Shown here in pieces: positions 36,115 to 44,545 of a stretch of DNA of 64,000 bases. The stretch covers positions 83,909 through 147,908 of the forward strand of contig JAHDSQ010000014.1 of assembly GCA_018432615.1 (NCBI GenBank), in the 5' to 3' direction. A program made the translations under genes and the position numbers. Position 1 is the stretch's first letter; every line of letters starts with the position of its first letter. This DNA comes from Clostridia bacterium. GTDB lineage: Bacteria; Bacillota; Peptococcia; DRI-13; SM3-B62. The notes under the pieces are model-generated. The model saw only the letters and a program-made list of their open reading frames with translations, was not told where the DNA came from and ran no database searches.

Positions 36115-37386
36115 ATGGTTGAAAATAGGGTTGTCGGGAAATCCGTCAAAAAAATAGATGCTAAAGAAAAGGTGTTGGGTACTGCCTTATATGCGGCTGA
36201 TATAAAAAAGAAAGAAATGCTTTATGGCAAAATACTTACGAGCAATATTACTCACGGTATTTTAAAGAGTATTAACACAGAAAAGGCTAAAGCGGTAAAA
36301 GGGGTACATGCTGTATTGACCGGGGAAGATGTGCCGGGTTTGAATTCTACCGGAATGATCATTAGAGATGAACCGGTTATTGTCAAAAAGGGTGACAAGA
36401 TAAGAAAGATTGGCGATACTTTGGCGATTATCGCTGCTGAAACTGAAGAAATTGCAGAAAACGCTTTAAAAATGATAGAGGTGGAAATTGAAGAACTAAC
36501 GCCGGTCTTTTGTCCTTATGAAGCTATGAAAGAAGGCGCTCCGCAAGTACATGAAAAAGGTAATATTTTATCTGTCAGAAAAATAATCAAGGGTGATGTG
36601 GAGGATACGTTTAGTAAGTGCGCAGCAGTGGTGGAAGGTACATTTAAAACAGGAATTCAGGAGCATGCCTATATTGAACCGGAAGCAGGCATTGCGGAAG
36701 TTGTTGGGGATGTAATCAATGTTTGGTGCTGTACGCAAAATCCACATATGGATCGTAAAGAGATCGCGGCGAATTTAAATGTAGGATTACAGAAAGTCAG
36801 GGTCATCCAAACAACAACTGGCGGCGGGTTTGGAGGTAAACTTGACGAATCTGTGCAAATCCATCTTGCATTATTGGCGAAAGCGACCAATAAACCGGTG
36901 AAAATGGTTTATTCAAGGGAAGAGTCCATCATTTATACCGGGAAAAGGCATCCCATTACCATGAAATATAAAACAGGCTGTGATGCTCAAGGCATGTTAT
37001 TGGCGATGGAGTGTGAAATCGTGGCCGACACGGGAGCTTATGCCTCCTACGGACCCGGGGTCGCCACCAGGTGTGCTGTTCATGCCACAGGACCATATTA
37101 TGTTCCCAATGTTAAAATAACAGCCTTTTGTATTTATACAAACAATCCACGGTCAGGTGCATTTAGGGGTTTTGGAGTCCCGCAGGTAGCGCTGGCACAT
37201 GAATCACAGTTAGATATGCTAGCAGAGAAAATCGGTATTACCCCATACGAGATTCGCATTAAAAATGCGCTTAGGCCTAATATGAAAACTGCAACGGATC
37301 AGTTATTGGAGCAAAGCGTAGGAATAACCAAAACACTGGAAGCCGCTAAAACCAGAGCAGAACAACTGCTTAAAATAAGGTTATAG
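36115..37386 (+). CDS. ndhL: Nicotinate dehydrogenase large molybdopterin subunit, N-terminal half
   Basis: A 423-residue protein equal to the N-terminal part of an xanthine-dehydrogenase-type molybdenum subunit. It has the a/b hammerhead domain (about 15-120) and the cofactor segments TTTGGGFGGKLDE and GAFRGFGVPQ. It stops before the remaining cofactor and catalytic-glutamate regions, which are in the next gene. Eubacterium barkeri nicotinate dehydrogenase is split the same way into NdhL (~50 kDa) and NdhM (~37 kDa). ATG 36115 has AAGGAGGTG upstream. Confidence 0.88.
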   Translation: MVENRVVGKSVKKIDAKEKVLGTALYAADIKKKEMLYGKILTSNITHGILKSINTEKAKAVKGVHAVLTGEDVPGLNSTGMIIRDEPVIVKKGDKIRKIGDTLAIIAAETEEIAENALKMIEVEIEELTPVFCPYEAMKEGAPQVHEKGNILSVRKIIKGDVEDTFSKCAAVVEGTFKTGIQEHAYIEPEAGIAEVVGDVINVWCCTQNPHMDRKEIAANLNVGLQKVRVIQTTTGGGFGGKLDESVQIHLALLAKATNKPVKMVYSREESIIYTGKRHPITMKYKTGCDAQGMLLAMECEIVADTGAYASYGPGVATRCAVHATGPYYVPNVKITAFCIYTNNPRSGAFRGFGVPQVALAHESQLDMLAEKIGITPYEIRIKNALRPNMKTATDQLLEQSVGITKTLEAAKTRAEQLLKIRL

Positions 37387-37401
37387 AAAGGAGGGAGAAA
37401 A

Positions 37402-38388
37402 GTGAAAAAGAAGGGCGTTGGAATTGCAAATATGTGGTATGGGATTGGCAATACAGGTTTACCCAATCCGGCCAGTGCATATGTAGAATTATTAGATGAT
37501 GGGACAGCGATAGTTTTAACGGGGTGTGCCGATATCGGTCAAGGTTCTGATACTATCCTGGCACAAATAGCGGCTGAAGAACTGGGTATAGACATGGATG
37601 ACGTTGCCTTAATATCTGCTGATACCGGGGTGACACCCGATGCGGGAAAAACATCGGCCAGCAGACAAACATATATTTCCGGTAATGCGGTACGCTTTGC
37701 CGCACGAGAAGCAAAAGGGGTTGTAATAGATGAAGCGGCACGGCTATTGTCAGTTGACCCTGAAAAAATAACTTTAAGGAATAAGATATTGACGGCTGAA
37801 GGTACCGAAAAATCAATATCACTGCTTGACTGCCTAAATGAATGCAGAAAACAGGGAAAATTAACCCTTGGGCATGGCTCCTTTAATCCCGAAGTTATTG
37901 CTTTAAACTCGGAGACGGGCGAAGGCAAACCTTATGCATGTTATGGCTTTGCCACTCAGGTTGCGGAAGTCGAGGTTGATACCGAAACCGGCGATATAAC
38001 AGTGCTGAGAATGGTATGCGCGCATGATGTAGGTAAAGCAGTAAACCCGTCAAATGTAGAGGGGCAAATCGAAGGCGGGGTATCAAATGGTTTAGGATAC
38101 TGTTTAACGGAAGAGATTGTTGTTGAGAATGGAGTTATTAAAAATACTGATTTAGCTACGTACTTAATTCCCACTTCGTTAGATGTTCCCGAGATCGAAT
38201 CTATAATAGTGGAGGACCCCGAGATGACCGGTCCTTTTATGGCCAAGGGTGTAGGGGAACCAGCGCTTATTCCTACTCCGGCTGCAATTGCAAACGCCAT
38301 TTATGATGCTGTAGGTGTCAGGGTAACTGAGTTGCCGGTTAAAAAGGAGACCTTATTATTTAAGATGTTAAAAAAGGAGGTTAGTTGA
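37402..38388 (+). CDS. ndhM: Nicotinate dehydrogenase medium molybdopterin subunit, C-terminal half
   Basis: A 328-residue protein equal to the C-terminal part of the molybdenum subunit: GCADIGQGSDTILAQIAAEELG, CAHDVGKAVNP and the active-site glutamate motif GVGEPALIPTPAAIANAI. Together with NdhL it forms one active site holding molybdopterin cytosine dinucleotide. In E. barkeri this enzyme needs a labile selenium ligand on molybdenum, not selenocysteine. No in-frame TGA is seen here. GTG start with AAGGAGGGAG upstream, 15 bases after ndhL. Confidence 0.88.
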   Translation: MKKKGVGIANMWYGIGNTGLPNPASAYVELLDDGTAIVLTGCADIGQGSDTILAQIAAEELGIDMDDVALISADTGVTPDAGKTSASRQTYISGNAVRFAAREAKGVVIDEAARLLSVDPEKITLRNKILTAEGTEKSISLLDCLNECRKQGKLTLGHGSFNPEVIALNSETGEGKPYACYGFATQVAEVEVDTETGDITVLRMVCAHDVGKAVNPSNVEGQIEGGVSNGLGYCLTEEIVVENGVIKNTDLATYLIPTSLDVPEIESIIVEDPEMTGPFMAKGVGEPALIPTPAAIANAIYDAVGVRVTELPVKKETLLFKMLKKEVS

Positions 38389-38391
38389 TTC

Positions 38392-39429
38392 ATGAGTCAA
38401 GCGCAAGCGGAAACTAATGAAAAAGTCAGCTTTTTAAAGAGGAAGAACATTGAGTTTTCTCTAAAAAGGTATGGCGTTGATGCTTTGGGTGCAATGGCAT
38501 TAGGACTTTTTTCTTCGTTGATTGTCGGATTGATTCTTAAAGTATTGGGTGAACAGTTGGGCGTTGGATTTCTTCTTGATTTTGGTTTGCGGGCTATGGC
38601 TATGACGGGTCCTGCCATTGGTGTCGCGGTGGCCTTTGGACTAAAAGCTCCGCCCCTAGTTGTGTTCGCGTCTACTATCACCGGTATGGCCGGAAATGAG
38701 CTCGGAGGACCCGCCGGTTGTTTCGTAGCGGCAGTAATCGGTGCGGAATTTGGTAAATTAGTTTCGAAAGAGACAAAGGTGGACATAATCGTGACGCCCG
38801 TTGTAACAATTATCACAGGTGTGGCAGTGGGTATACTGGTTGGCCCCGGGATTGGTAAATTCATGACTTGGCTGGGTATCGTGATTATGAAAGCGACCGA
38901 ATTGCAGCCTGTTCCCATGGGGATTTTGGTTTCCGTATTAGTCGGCGTCGCACTGACATTACCGATTTCCAGTGCTGCCTTGTGCCTGATGCTGAGTCTT
39001 GGTGGTTTAGCCGCAGGGGCAGCTACAGTAGGCTGCTGCTCGCAAATGGTTGGATTTGCCGTAGCCAGTTACAGGGAAAATGGTTGGGGAGGGCTGCTAT
39101 CCCAAGGTTTAGGGACTTCAATGCTGCAAATACCGAATATAGTTAAAAATCCGAGAATATGGATTCCGCCTACTCTGTCTTCAGCAATCATAGGACCTAT
39201 AGCGACCACTGTTATGCGGATGGAAAACGTTCCGGCGGGAGCAGGAATGGGTACATCGGGGCTGGTTGGACAGGTAGGTACTGTTGAAGCTATGGGAGCG
39301 AGTGCAGGGGTGTTTTTCAAAATCGGTATTTTGCACTTTGTATTACCTGCCGTATTGACTCTAATCATTGCAGAGTACATGCGGAAGAAAGAATGGATTA
39401 AATTTGGTGATATGAAGCTGGATGTATAA
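38392..39429 (+). CDS. PTS EIIC-like (PTS_EIIC_2 type) membrane permease
   Basis: A 345-residue polytopic protein, nine or more helices, with GLILKVLGEQLGVGFLLDFG, GGPAGCFVAAVIGAE and GMGTSGLVGQVGTVEAMG. It resembles the membrane IIC domain of sugar phosphotransferase permeases, but no IIA or IIB gene is nearby. Lying between the dehydrogenase and enamidase genes, it probably imports nicotinate or exports a pathway acid; this is inference from position. It starts four bases after ndhM. Confidence 0.72.
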   Translation: MSQAQAETNEKVSFLKRKNIEFSLKRYGVDALGAMALGLFSSLIVGLILKVLGEQLGVGFLLDFGLRAMAMTGPAIGVAVAFGLKAPPLVVFASTITGMAGNELGGPAGCFVAAVIGAEFGKLVSKETKVDIIVTPVVTIITGVAVGILVGPGIGKFMTWLGIVIMKATELQPVPMGILVSVLVGVALTLPISSAALCLMLSLGGLAAGAATVGCCSQMVGFAVASYRENGWGGLLSQGLGTSMLQIPNIVKNPRIWIPPTLSSAIIGPIATTVMRMENVPAGAGMGTSGLVGQVGTVEAMGASAGVFFKIGILHFVLPAVLTLIIAEYMRKKEWIKFGDMKLDV

Positions 39430-39437
39430 ACTAACGA

Positions 39438-39472
39438 GATAACGGGCTTGTTTTTAAAACAAGCTCGTTATC
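39438..39472 (+). other. Intra-operon stem-loop between permease and enamidase genes
   Basis: GATAACGGGCTTGTTTT (39438-39454) pairs with AAAACAAGCTCGTTATC (39456-39472) with a single G-T mismatch. No T-run follows, so it is more likely an mRNA-stabilising or processing structure than a strong terminator. Confidence 0.6.
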
Positions 39473-39501
39473 AAATTAAAATGTTAAAGAGGTGCGGTCA
39501 T

Positions 39502-40659
39502 ATGAGTAACCTGATCATTACAAATATAGGAACTATTGTTAGCGGCAAAATCGAAAAGCCGATTCTAAAAGGCAATACGATTGTGATCAAGGACAAAAAA
39601 ATCGTAGCCATCGGCGGAAGTGAATTGGTTAAAGATTACAAAGACTTCAAAATGATCGATGCTAATGGTACCACCGTTACTCCCGGTTTGATTGATTCTC
39701 ACGTTCATCCTGTCATAGGGGATTTTACACCCAGGCAAAATACTTTGAACTTTATTGAAAGCTCAATGCATGGCGGCGTGACTACCATGATTTCGGCCGG
39801 TGAACCTCATACGCCGGGCAGACCAAAGGATCCTGCCGGTGTGAAGGCTTTAGCGGTGTTAGCCAGCAAATGCTTCTATAACAAACGTCCTGCGGGCGTT
39901 AAGATGCACGCCGGTGCCCTTATCTTAGAGCCTGGTTTGACAGAGCAGGACTTTGCCGAATTAAAGGAGCTTGGAGTATGGCTGGTGGGAGAGATCGGCC
40001 TGGGTGGGGTGAAAAAGCCGGAGGATGCAGCTCCTATGGTGAGATGGGCCAAATCATACGGTTTCAAAGTAATGATGCATTGTGGAGGCACTTCGATACC
40101 GGGAAGTTCAACGGTAACGGCAGATGATGTTATCAAAACGGATCCTACGGTAGTAAACCATATCAACGGAGGTCCTACCGCTATCCCTCCGGAGGAGATA
40201 GACAGACTGATCGATGAAACAGACCTTCCCGTTGAAATAGTCCAATGCGGAAACCCGAAAGCTGCCCATCATGTGGCCGATAAATTAAAGACAAAGGACC
40301 AGCTCAACAGATTGCTTATTGGGAATGATTCTCCTTCGGGAACGGGCATTATCCCCTTAGGTATCCTGCGTTCGATATGTCAAATATCCAGTGTCTCAAA
40401 AGTAAGCGGCGCAGAAGCCTTAGCCTGTGCAACAGGTAATACTGCTCGGGTTTTTGGCTTGCAGGTAGGGATAATCGAGGAAGGTAAAGAAGCCGATCTT
40501 GTTATCATGGATACCCCGCTGGGTTCTATCGGTAAAGATGCCGTAGGGGCGATAGAGGCAGGGGATATTCCCGGTGTCGCTACGGTGATCATTGACGGTG
40601 AGATTATGTGCAAGAAGAGTAGGAATACTCCTCCGGCGACAAGAAACCCTATTTACTGA
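39502..40659 (+). CDS. ena: Enamidase (tetrahydro-6-oxonicotinate hydrolase)
   Basis: A 385-residue amidohydrolase with the metal-binding start of the family, VTPGLIDSHVHP near residue 52-63, the carboxylate/histidine positions MKMHAGALI, GEIGLGG and VMMHCGG, VNHINGG, and the late IGNDSPSGTG. In E. barkeri the bifunctional enamidase hydrolyses 1,4,5,6-tetrahydro-6-oxonicotinate to 2-formylglutarate and ammonia. The ATG at 39502 has AGAGGTG seven bases upstream; the earlier frame extension overlaps the stem-loop. Confidence 0.88.
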   Translation: MSNLIITNIGTIVSGKIEKPILKGNTIVIKDKKIVAIGGSELVKDYKDFKMIDANGTTVTPGLIDSHVHPVIGDFTPRQNTLNFIESSMHGGVTTMISAGEPHTPGRPKDPAGVKALAVLASKCFYNKRPAGVKMHAGALILEPGLTEQDFAELKELGVWLVGEIGLGGVKKPEDAAPMVRWAKSYGFKVMMHCGGTSIPGSSTVTADDVIKTDPTVVNHINGGPTAIPPEEIDRLIDETDLPVEIVQCGNPKAAHHVADKLKTKDQLNRLLIGNDSPSGTGIIPLGILRSICQISSVSKVSGAEALACATGNTARVFGLQVGIIEEGKEADLVIMDTPLGSIGKDAVGAIEAGDIPGVATVIIDGEIMCKKSRNTPPATRNPIY

Positions 40660-40675
40660 TCAAGGAGTGAAGACT

Positions 40676-42184
40676 GTGGTAATAGTCAATGCAGAGCTAT
40701 GTAGGGGATGTGGGCTTTGTTCGAAAAATTGTCCTGTAGGTGCCATAGAAGTTATAGCAAGAAAAGCAAAGGTAAATGAAAAATGCGTGCAATGCGGTAT
40801 TTGTATTCGTGTTTGTAAGTTTGATGCAATACAGCGGGCACAGGAGATAAAAGAAGGAACCGTAAAATGTACTTCCTGTCCGGTCCAATGTGAAATTCCT
40901 GAAGGCTACACAGGTGCCTGCCAAAGATATTCAAATCAAAACGGAGTTTTGGTTCGTAATCGTGAGCTGGTGATTGATCCGGTCTATCAGGAAAACATTA
41001 ATGAAGCAGTAAGGAAACCTTTGACCACTGGGGTTGGTGCCGGAACTGCATATCCTTGCTGTAGACCGGCACCGCATATTGTTAAGGATTGTGTTAACGG
41101 GGTGGAGGTAGTAACGGTAGTAACGGAGGTTCCCTTAAGCTATAGCGGCGTAAAAGTGAAAATCGATACCAATTTCCATATCGGTGAGGAAGGTGCCAAG
41201 GTAAAACAAAACGGGAAAACAGTTGGTATAGTTGAAACAGAACAATATGGTTCTAAAATGCTCTCTCTTGGGGGGGCGAACCTTCTGACCGGTGAGGATG
41301 GTTTTATTGTAGCCAGAACAATAGTGGATTTTGCCAACGGTGAAAAGGTAGCCCTGGTGATCGAAAACGGTGCCAAGCTTGTCTTACAGCAAGGTCAGCC
41401 CGCTGTTGTTAATGGTATAAAAGACACTAAAATGCGTGTTGGTTGCGGCAGCGCAACCGTTGGCTTGTTTGCTCGCAGAATGAAGGGGGTCGTGGACGAA
41501 GCAATTATTCTGGACTATCATGTTGTCGGCCTGTTCTCTGAGCATATGGCCGGAGCCGAAGTAGGGATGACCTGGAGCGGTGTTGTACCTAAGGCCAGAA
41601 AGAGCACCAGAGGCAGGTACTTTGGTGAGCCGGGGAATGGTTGGGGCGGAACTAATATAGAAGACCCTCTTGAGGCGATAGCATCAGTTGATATGAGTAT
41701 TGCCAAACCGGGCATGAAGATTTTAGTCACTGAAACGACAGGACAAAAATTTGCGCTCTTTGAGCTGTCGGAAACAGGAGAAGTAAAAGAAATACCCTTG
41801 ACCCAAGAGGTTGAAAGCCTTGTTGAACATATCAGAGACAATTGTGAGGATTCCAATGTTTCCGTAATATATTTTGGGGGAACCGGAGGCAGTGCCCGAG
41901 CGGGCGTGACTACCGAGCCCTTAGCCCTGACAAAAGCCATTCACCAAGAAAAAGCCTTTCTGACGATAGGCGGGGGACCTGCATATATCCTACCCGGGGG
42001 CGGTATAAACTTTATGGTTGATGTTGACAAGGTTGTGCCAAAGGCTTTTACCTGGGTGCCGACTCCGGCGACTGTCGCACCGGCGGAATATACGATGAGA
42101 TTGGAGGATTATAAAGCGATGGGAGGGCATATCAAGCAAATCAAGACCCTCAAAGAACTGAAAAAGGAATTGGAAAACAAATGA
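40676..42184 (+). CDS. hnr: 6-Hydroxynicotinate reductase
   Basis: A 502-residue iron-sulfur protein. Two 4Fe-4S motifs lie at the N-terminus (CRGCGLCSKNCP and CVQCGICIRVCK), followed by an extra cysteine cluster (CTSCPVQC). The long C-terminal domain contains GTGGSARAGVTTEP near residue 403-416. Hnr uses reduced ferredoxin to reduce 6-hydroxynicotinate to 1,4,5,6-tetrahydro-6-oxonicotinate. GTG 40676 is chosen because AAGGAG lies eight bases before it; upstream codons overlap ena. It overlaps the next gene by four bases (ATGA). Confidence 0.87.
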   Translation: MVIVNAELCRGCGLCSKNCPVGAIEVIARKAKVNEKCVQCGICIRVCKFDAIQRAQEIKEGTVKCTSCPVQCEIPEGYTGACQRYSNQNGVLVRNRELVIDPVYQENINEAVRKPLTTGVGAGTAYPCCRPAPHIVKDCVNGVEVVTVVTEVPLSYSGVKVKIDTNFHIGEEGAKVKQNGKTVGIVETEQYGSKMLSLGGANLLTGEDGFIVARTIVDFANGEKVALVIENGAKLVLQQGQPAVVNGIKDTKMRVGCGSATVGLFARRMKGVVDEAIILDYHVVGLFSEHMAGAEVGMTWSGVVPKARKSTRGRYFGEPGNGWGGTNIEDPLEAIASVDMSIAKPGMKILVTETTGQKFALFELSETGEVKEIPLTQEVESLVEHIRDNCEDSNVSVIYFGGTGGSARAGVTTEPLALTKAIHQEKAFLTIGGGPAYILPGGGINFMVDVDKVVPKAFTWVPTPATVAPAEYTMRLEDYKAMGGHIKQIKTLKELKKELENK

Positions 42185-43014
42185 TTAATCTTATTTCACC
42201 GGGCAAAGTTTTTTTGGATTATGGACCAATATCGATGGTCATTTCTGCCTGGCAAAACAATGTGCCGATGACGGATGAATGCATAAGCAGCTGTCAAACG
42301 GCCATTATGGAACTGGAGCAAATAGCGAATCATTTGACGGAACTAAAAAAAGCCTGGCCTTTATGCAAAACAGAAAAGTTAAGTGAGTCCGCCTTGCTGA
42401 TGTGGCAGAAAGTGAAAGAGACAAATGACGAGAACCTAACTCCTCTGGCGGCAGTTGCAGGCATAATAGCAGATGCGGTTGCCGATTGGTTGGTTCAAAA
42501 AGGTGCAACAAAGGTCATTGTTAATAACGGCGGCGATATAGCTTTGCGCTTGTGCAAGGAAGAAACAACAAAAGTAGGATTGCTGCCGCAGATAAAAACC
42601 GACAAATTAAGTCGTACCGTAAGCTTAAAAAGGGACGACGGTATAGGTGGTATCGCTACCAGCGGTTTGGGCGGCAGAAGCTTTACACAAGGAATCACTG
42701 AGGCGGTAACAGTGTTTGCGGATGACTGTGCAACGGCGGATGCTTTTGCGACTTTCCTTGCTAATTCAAGTTTTCTTCCTTCGCCCCGGGTAAAGCAAGT
42801 AAGGGCAAAATGCCTGGACCCCAATACGGATATACCGGAGCTATTTGTGACCGTTGAGGTTGAGGAACTATTGCCTGAAGAAAAGGAAAAAAGCTTGAGT
42901 CAAGTACAAGAAAGAACAAACAAGGCTTTGGAAAAACAAAAAATTAAAGGTGTTATGGCTTACCTGCAGGGTGAAACAGTTATGATGCCGGAAAGTTTTT
43001 TTGAAAATAAATAA
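42181..43014 (+). CDS. UPF0280/ApbE-like protein, possible flavin transferase
   Basis: A 277-residue protein with the UPF0280/ApbE hallmarks: VNNGGDIALRL near residue 117 and GIATSGLGGRSFTQG near 157, followed by ADDCATADAFATFLAN. ApbE-family enzymes attach FMN covalently to threonine of partner proteins. Its start overlaps the hnr stop by four bases, so it may flavinylate Hnr. The exact reaction of UPF0280 proteins is not established, so this is inference. Confidence 0.72.
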   Translation: MINLISPGKVFLDYGPISMVISAWQNNVPMTDECISSCQTAIMELEQIANHLTELKKAWPLCKTEKLSESALLMWQKVKETNDENLTPLAAVAGIIADAVADWLVQKGATKVIVNNGGDIALRLCKEETTKVGLLPQIKTDKLSRTVSLKRDDGIGGIATSGLGGRSFTQGITEAVTVFADDCATADAFATFLANSSFLPSPRVKQVRAKCLDPNTDIPELFVTVEVEELLPEEKEKSLSQVQERTNKALEKQKIKGVMAYLQGETVMMPESFFENK

Positions 43015-43029
43015 AACGGAGGGATAAAC

Positions 43030-43614
43030 ATGGAACTGCAAATAAGAAAGTTGGCGACAATAGTTGAGGAGATTTACGAGGACGGTCAAAAGAAACTGGG
43101 AAAGCCCATAAAAAAATGTGCTTCTTTAGCGGTTATTAAGAACCCTTTTGCAGGTAAATATGTTGAGGATTTAAGTGAGTTAAGCGATGTAGGGGAGTAT
43201 CTGGGTGGATTTCTAACAAAAAGGGCAGTTGCGGCCTTAGGGATAGAAAAAGAAAAAGCTGAGAATTACGGCAAGGGTGCAATCGTGGGTTTAGACGGAG
43301 AATTAGAGCATGCGGCAGCAATTTTACACCCGAAATTGGGCAAACCCATGAGGGATGAAATCGGCGGAGGCAAAGCAATCATTCCTTCGGCAAAGAAAAT
43401 AGGTCCCGCCGGAGTGACTTTGGATGTACCGCTTCATTATAAAGACGCGGCTTATGTCAGATCGCATTATGATGCAATGGAAGTCAAGCTGCATGACGCA
43501 CCGAAAGCAGATGAAATACTAGTCGCTTTGGTTGTGACTGATGGCGGACGTCCCCACGCGAGAATCGGCGGGCTGAAAAAAGATGAAGCAAAAGGTGAAG
43601 ACGGCTTACGTTAA
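43030..43614 (+). CDS. DUF1185 'amino acid synthesis family' protein of unknown role
   Basis: A 194-residue protein matching PF06684 by eye: AAILHPKLGKPMRDEIGGGKAIIP, DVPLHYKDAAYVRSHYDAMEV and VTDGGRPHARIGGLKKDEAKGEDGLR. The biochemical function of this family is not established. It lies between the ApbE-like gene and hgd within the pathway operon, with GGAGGG before its ATG, so a pathway function or accessory function is likely. Confidence 0.75.
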   Translation: MELQIRKLATIVEEIYEDGQKKLGKPIKKCASLAVIKNPFAGKYVEDLSELSDVGEYLGGFLTKRAVAALGIEKEKAENYGKGAIVGLDGELEHAAAILHPKLGKPMRDEIGGGKAIIPSAKKIGPAGVTLDVPLHYKDAAYVRSHYDAMEVKLHDAPKADEILVALVVTDGGRPHARIGGLKKDEAKGEDGLR

Positions 43615-43651
43615 GGTACGATAAATAATCATAGTTCGGGAGTGGTTGAAG

Positions 43652-44539
43652 ATGCAAGTAGGTATTGTTGGTTTGGGAGCAATGGGTAAGCACATGAGTG
43701 CCAATCTATTAAAGAACGGTTACACTCTACATGTATATGATGTGGTGCCGGAAGCGATAGAAGAGATTGTTAGACTGGGCGGACTGAGGTGCTCCTCTCC
43801 CAAGGAGATAGCCCAAAAGGCCGATATTGTTATAACAATGCTGCCGAATGCTCAAATTGTTGAGAGTGTAATGACAGGTGATAATGGTTTGTTGGCGGGC
43901 GGAAGAGAAGGGCAAATATTCATCGATATGAGTAGTGTTGCTCCTCACTCCACCAAAAAAATGGCCGGACTGGCTGATAAAAAAGGCATCAAATATATGG
44001 ATGCACCGGTAAGCGGCGGAGTTACCGGGGCTGAGGCGGGAACTTTGACAATAATGGTGGGCGGAGATGAAGAAATATTTAAAAAGGTAAAGCCCATTCT
44101 GGAAAGCTTAGGGAAAAACATCCGTCTCATCGGTGAAGTCGGGTCAGGCGATGCCGTCAAGATCGTTAATAATTTGCTCTTAGGTTCGAGCATGGCAGCC
44201 TTGGCCGAAGCTCTTGTTTTAGGGCTTAAAGCAGGGCTGAAACCGGAGACCATGTATGAAGTAATAAAATCCAGTTCAGGCAGAAGCTATGCCTTGGAAG
44301 CAAAGGTACCGGACTTTATTTTCAAAGGTGAGTTCAAGAAAGGGTTTCCGATCGATCTGCAATATAAAGATTTGGAATTGGCAGTCGAAACAGCGAAAAA
44401 CCTAGGCGTACCCCTGCCCATGACTAATAATGCCCAGCAAATATATGAACTGGCAAGGGTGAAGGGCTTGGGAAGAGAAGACATCTCGGCAGTAATAAAA
44501 GTTTGGGAAGATATGTTGGGAGTACAAGTTAGAGGGTGA
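43652..44539 (+). CDS. hgd: 2-(Hydroxymethyl)glutarate dehydrogenase
   Basis: A 295-residue member of the 3-hydroxyisobutyrate dehydrogenase family. It has the NAD-binding GLGAMGKHMSANLLKNGY at the N-terminus, the substrate loop MDAPVSGGVTGAEAGTL and GDAVKIVNNLLLG with the catalytic lysine. It reduces 2-formylglutarate, the enamidase product, to (S)-2-(hydroxymethyl)glutarate with NADH. ATG 43652 is chosen by spacing from GGGAG; TTG 43646 also possible. Confidence 0.87.
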   Translation: MQVGIVGLGAMGKHMSANLLKNGYTLHVYDVVPEAIEEIVRLGGLRCSSPKEIAQKADIVITMLPNAQIVESVMTGDNGLLAGGREGQIFIDMSSVAPHSTKKMAGLADKKGIKYMDAPVSGGVTGAEAGTLTIMVGGDEEIFKKVKPILESLGKNIRLIGEVGSGDAVKIVNNLLLGSSMAALAEALVLGLKAGLKPETMYEVIKSSSGRSYALEAKVPDFIFKGEFKKGFPIDLQYKDLELAVETAKNLGVPLPMTNNAQQIYELARVKGLGREDISAVIKVWEDMLGVQVRG

Positions 44540-44545
44540 GAAAAA

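Noticed and set aside
37402..38388. Selenocysteine in NdhM
   Set aside because: No in-frame TGA occurs; the selenium of this enzyme class is a non-protein ligand.
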